This document shows positions 13,881 through 14,891 of a stretch of DNA of 14,891 nt, piece after piece. The translations under genes and the position numbers were made by a program. Numbering within the stretch: the first letter of the stretch is position 1; each line of letters starts with the position of its first letter. The notes beneath the pieces were generated by a model that did no database searches, was not told the origin of the DNA, and worked only from the letters and a program-made list of their open reading frames with translations. Origin of the DNA: Helicobacteraceae bacterium (lineage in GTDB: Bacteria > Campylobacterota > Campylobacteria > Campylobacterales > Sulfurimonadaceae); assembly GCA_030642185.1 (NCBI GenBank), contig DAOWOG010000004.1, forward strand, positions 1 to 14,891, written 5' to 3'.

Positions 13881-13895
13881 TGATAATCATTATTG
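13881..13895. promoter_or_regulatory. Fur box 3, FMN-binding gene side
   Basis: TGATAAT-C-ATTATTG includes the 13-bp core TGATAATCATTAT of the 19-bp Fur consensus and overlaps the -35 hexamer (13893-13898) of the rightward promoter, so Fur binding would block RNA polymerase directly. Confidence 0.65.
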
Positions 13896-13921
13896 ACAAA
13901 TTACTTTGATTTATATATAAT
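13893..13921 (+). promoter_or_regulatory. Consensus sigma-70 promoter for the FMN-binding gene
   Basis: TTGACA (13893-13898), a 17-bp spacer and TATAAT (13916-13921) form a perfect housekeeping promoter. The expected start is near 13928, about 34 nt before the GTG start codon. Such a strong promoter with a Fur box on its -35 fits a gene that is off when iron is plentiful and strongly on when it is scarce. Confidence 0.75.
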
Positions 13922-13961
13922 TTCGAACCTTTTAAAAGGACATCTTTAATAAAGAAAAACA

Positions 13962-14492
13962 GTGAAAAAAAGAATAATCTCTCTACTTTTGATCCTAACG
14001 ATTGAGCTCAGTGCCAAGATGCTGATCTCCCCGATTGATGCTATGAAAGCTGAATATGGTGAAGATGTCGATGTTATCAAGCAGAATATTATGGTTAAAA
14101 AAGAGCAGGGCAAAATTATCCAGAAAAATGCAAGGGTAAAATTAAACAGCAAAATCTTTAGAATCTTCAAAGCAGTAAAAGCAGAGAAAATTGTGGGTTA
14201 CGGCATTTTGATCAATAGGAAAGTCCGATCTAAAAATGCGGTAGTGCTTTATCTCATCTCCAGTGATGCCCAGCTTCTGGGTATAGAGATTATCGCATTT
14301 AACGAACCATTGGAGTACCTTCCTTCAAAACAATGGAAAGCAGAGTTTGAAAATGTCTCTACTGAAAATATGCTGCGATTATCAAGAGAGGTACCGACCA
14401 TCACAGGCGCGACCCTTTCTGCTCAAACCATCACAGACGGTTCACGATTGGCATTTGCTTTTTATAATGAGATATTAAAAGGTAAAAAGTGA
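13962..14492 (+). CDS. Periplasmic FMN-binding protein with covalent flavinylation motif
   Basis: The 176-residue protein starts with GTG (in-frame stop just upstream; only a weak AAAGAA ribosome binding site) and a Sec signal peptide, cleavage near ELSA (residue 18). It contains an FMN_bind domain ending in TITGATLSA (146-154). The T-G-A-T-L-S core is the ApbE flavinylation motif, with T151 the expected FMN attachment site, as in NqrC and RnfG. It would be a periplasmic one-domain electron carrier. It stands alone with a membrane protein rather than in an Rnf or Nqr set and shares a Fur-controlled region with the imelysin-DHOR operon. It overlaps the next gene by 4 bp (GTGA). Possible electron supply to ferric reduction or the di-heme proteins is inference. 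Confidence 0.85.
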   Translation: MKKRIISLLLILTIELSAKMLISPIDAMKAEYGEDVDVIKQNIMVKKEQGKIIQKNARVKLNSKIFRIFKAVKAEKIVGYGILINRKVRSKNAVVLYLISSDAQLLGIEIIAFNEPLEYLPSKQWKAEFENVSTENMLRLSREVPTITGATLSAQTITDGSRLAFAFYNEILKGKK

Positions 14493-14891
14493 AATTTACA
14501 CTCATCAAAAACCTTAAACAAGATCGCGCTATGAAGCCTATTATGGTGGCGCTTCTGCTTTTTATGCTGCTCTATCTGATTGCCGATATCTTTGTCAAAC
14601 ACGCAAGCTTTGGACTCTTTCAGGAAATGATAGCATTTACGTTATTTGGAAATGAAGAGGAGTTTTTAGATCCCATTAATCCTGCATCATTTTTAGAGTT
14701 TTGGCATACAGAGATCTTTTTTATCATGATGCTGCTACTTACCTTGAGCACTGTCTTTATTCGTATGGCCGAAAAAACGAAGATAAAACTGATTATTGTC
14801 AATACACTTATGCTCTCTTCATTTATATCCCTGATCGCATTAGCCCTCTCTTTCTTTGTCACCAGTGCTTTTATAGATATTTACGTCATCA
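14489..14891 (+). CDS. Membrane protein partner of the FMN-binding protein (partial)
   Basis: The ORF opens with GTG at 14489, overlapping the FMN gene's stop by 4 bp (GTGA) and preceded by AAAAGGT; an ATG at 14531 is an alternative start. It stays open to the window end, so only the first 134 codons are seen. It has at least three hydrophobic segments (about residues 17-34, 80-100 and 107-134) and short charged loops. A loop between the first two segments contains FGNEEEFLDPINPASF, with no recognisable heme or flavin motif. I do not recognise the family. Translational coupling to a flavinylated periplasmic protein suggests it passes electrons across the inner membrane or anchors the carrier. 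Confidence 0.7.
   Translation, partial: MKFTLIKNLKQDRAMKPIMVALLLFMLLYLIADIFVKHASFGLFQEMIAFTLFGNEEEFLDPINPASFLEFWHTEIFFIMMLLLTLSTVFIRMAEKTKIKLIIVNTLMLSSFISLIALALSFFVTSAFIDIYVI

Noticed and set aside
13962..14891. Part of an Rnf or Nqr complex
   Set aside because: The only shared element is the flavinylation motif; no other subunit is adjacent and the protein is short with a cleavable signal peptide.
1..14891. CRISPR array, tRNA or rRNA genes
   Set aside because: No regularly spaced direct repeats and no tRNA- or rRNA-like sequence were seen.

Overview
The window looks like chromosomal DNA from a campylobacterotal (epsilonproteobacterial) bacterium of the Sulfurimonas/Sulfurovum/Arcobacter type. 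The basis is an AT-rich Gram-negative genome with tightly overlapping genes, an NnrS protein, E. coli FtnA-type ferritin, imelysin and di-heme peroxidase lipoproteins, a porin with an N-terminal coiled coil, and many Fur-box-like palindromes. The genus is inference; no RNA gene or taxonomic marker lies here. Every gene is on the minus strand except the last two.

Region 1 (1-221) is non-coding and carries a REP-like inverted repeat with GGGGACA/TGTCCCC ends. Region 2 (222-3962, read leftward) is a four-gene operon: periplasmic substrate-binding protein, permease and ATPase of a NitT/TauT/SsuABC-type ABC importer, then the 12-helix heme/copper protein NnrS. Its promoter has a perfect TTGAT-N4-ATCAA FNR/CRP-family box spaced exactly as in class II FNR promoters relative to a perfect TATAAT. 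A Fur-like palindrome fills the gap between them, so the operon may answer to both oxygen or nitric oxide and iron.

Region 3 (4081-5616) is poorly characterised. It holds two consecutive 57-residue ORFs with good ribosome binding sites and an orphan 262-residue protein. The two transcription units start from near-superimposable promoters that share a 15-bp palindrome at the same distance from -10 and start codon. Between them lies a possible Fur-controlled small RNA on the plus strand.

Region 4 (5617-13769, read leftward) is a long, tightly coupled operon: imelysin lipoprotein, di-heme oxidoreductase (DUF1111) lipoprotein, second imelysin lipoprotein, membrane fatty-acid-hydroxylase/sterol-desaturase-family protein, porin, di-heme MauG/CcpA-type peroxidase lipoprotein, a miniature Fur-family protein with only the DNA-binding domain, then ferritin. 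Region 5 (13770-13961) is a divergent control region with three Fur-like boxes. On its other side (plus strand) are a periplasmic FMN-binding protein with a covalent flavinylation motif and a membrane protein that runs off the window.

Taken together, regions 4 and 5 read as an iron-repressed envelope system: an outer-membrane channel, periplasmic imelysin iron-binding candidates, two di-heme redox proteins, a flavinylated electron carrier with a membrane partner, a lipid-modifying di-iron enzyme, a dedicated short Fur-like regulator, and cytosolic ferritin as the store. The individual families are known; the combination, the mini-Fur, the paired small proteins and the FNR+Fur promoter of the ABC-NnrS operon are the points I would follow up. 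All binding sites were found by eye and functions are family-level inferences.
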